64,000 nt of DNA from Wocania arenilitoris (GTDB taxonomy: Bacteria; Bacteroidota; Bacteroidia; Flavobacteriales; Flavobacteriaceae). A program made the position numbers and the translations under genes. A model generated the notes under the pieces. It had not been told where the DNA came from, made no database searches, and saw nothing but the letters and a program-made list of their open reading frames with translations. This document shows positions 63,365-64,000 of the stretch, piece after piece. Location: assembly GCF_021728535.1 (NCBI RefSeq), contig NZ_JAKKDU010000008.1:124001-188000 (forward strand). Direction: 5' to 3'. Every line of letters begins with the position of its first letter. Position 1 is the stretch's first letter.

Positions 63365-63991
63365 TCAGGATAAGTAAAATAAAAATTTATCTCTGGAAAT
63401 ATCTTCTGCTCCCAAACTTTCTAAATGTTTAGTATATACTTGGCAATCTATAAGTTTATAATTAGAATTTTGAATAAAGGTTATAAAACCAGCTTTACTG
63501 GCATTACTTTCTTTGGTAAACATGCTTTCGCCAGAAAACACATTATTTCCTAAATCTATCCCGTATAACCCTGCAACTAGTTTTTTATTTTTCCAAACTT
63601 CAACGGATTTTGCATAGCCTAATTTAAATAAATTAGTATAAGCCACTACCATACTATTAGTTATCCAAGTGCCTGCTTGCCCATTACGTTTTACCTTAGA
63701 ACACTCGGTTATTACCTCTTTAAAAGCTTTATTAATAGTTACTGTATAATTGCAAGTGCGTAATACTTGTTTCATGCTTTTTGACACTTTTAGCTTTTCT
63801 GGAAACAACACAAATCGTGGATTTGGCGACCACCATAAAATAGGTTCATCTATCTCAAACCATGGAAAAATACCATGTTTATAGGCATGTAATAATCGCT
63901 TTGTAGATAAATCGCCTCCAATAGCAAGTAGTCCATCTTTAGTAGCTTCGGACACGTTTGGAAAACATATGTCTTTGGTTAGAGTTTGCAT
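63365..63991 (-). CDS. aat: Leucyl/phenylalanyl-tRNA-protein transferase (Aat)
   Basis: 208 residues. Aat adds Leu or Phe from aminoacyl-tRNA to N-terminal Arg or Lys of proteins, marking them for ClpS/ClpAP degradation. Core motifs are GLLAIGGDLSTKRLLHAYKH, GIFPWFEIDEPILWWSPNPR, AGTWITNSMVVAY, GLYGIDLGNNVFSGESMFT and LIDCQVYTKHLESLGAEDIS. The usual length and start (MQTLTKDICFPNVSEATKDG) are seen at 63991. Confidence 0.95.
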   Translation of the reverse strand: MQTLTKDICFPNVSEATKDGLLAIGGDLSTKRLLHAYKHGIFPWFEIDEPILWWSPNPRFVLFPEKLKVSKSMKQVLRTCNYTVTINKAFKEVITECSKVKRNGQAGTWITNSMVVAYTNLFKLGYAKSVEVWKNKKLVAGLYGIDLGNNVFSGESMFTKESNASKAGFITFIQNSNYKLIDCQVYTKHLESLGAEDISRDKFLFYLS

Positions 63992-64000
63992 AATAATTCT

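Overview
The window is AT-rich chromosomal DNA from a member of the Flavobacteriaceae (Bacteroidota), probably a marine or surface-living gliding relative of Flavobacterium, Olleya, Lacinutrix or Psychroserpens. The evidence is the gliding/type IX secretion protein SprA next to ruvA, a PorP/SprF-type protein, type A and type B T9SS sorting domains, DUF4271/DUF4296/DUF3098 proteins, the flavobacterial promoter pattern TTG-N17-23-TAnnTTTG, and weak Shine-Dalgarno sequences. Most of the window is core genome. No tRNA, rRNA, CRISPR array, prophage or intact insertion sequence was seen.

Layout. 1-11.2 kb, all on the minus strand: sprA (cut by the window edge), ruvA, a malic enzyme, queG, a di-haem peroxidase and ruvB. 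11.4-19.1 kb: an outer-membrane/adhesin operon read as giant modular T9SS-B adhesin, then PorP/SprF protein, then OmpA-like protein. 19.1-20.0 kb: the only long gene-free gap, holding two decayed coding fragments and a structured repeat element. 20.0-23.8 kb: ferredoxin, NifU-like protein, Mrp (iron-sulfur handling), an alkyltransferase-like protein, a LysE-type exporter and trmB. 23.9-36 kb: glycosyltransferase, a PhoR/PhoB-like two-component pair, a minimal T9SS sorting-domain protein, LuxE-like protein, tyrS, an EEP hydrolase, an epimerase, pyrC, a dolichyl-phosphate-mannose-synthase-like enzyme, DUF4271 and hemD. 36-47.5 kb: an isolated orphan gene, pckA, DUF423, saccharopine dehydrogenase with an Lrp regulator, glyS, comF, an Ig-like lipoprotein, omega-amidase and a methionine aminotransferase.

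47.5-50.5 kb is the most accessory-looking part. It has a beheaded LytTR regulator fused at a deletion junction to a frameshifted thioredoxin/TPR gene, a sigma factor with a membrane partner, and a small GIY-YIG nuclease gene placed between two copies of a ~125-bp palindromic element, with a third half copy nearby. 50.5-64 kb: a membrane-anchored MutS-like ATPase, a YugP-type protease, SemiSWEET, a repeat cluster, leuS with unusual insertions, an ftsX-DUF3098-uppP-truB operon, a TonB-C-like protein, a thioredoxin-fold protein, tag, tandem polyphosphate kinase 2 genes (one frameshifted at a G6 tract) and aat.

The best candidate for an undescribed system is the GIY-YIG gene with its flanking palindromes, which looks like a REP/RAYT-type arrangement with a different nuclease. 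Others are the structured intergenic element present twice, the cargo-less T9SS protein, and the membrane-bound MutS relative. Three homopolymer-linked frameshifts (48.15, 48.24 and 62.22 kb) may be real decay, phase variation or sequencing error, and the sequence alone cannot decide.
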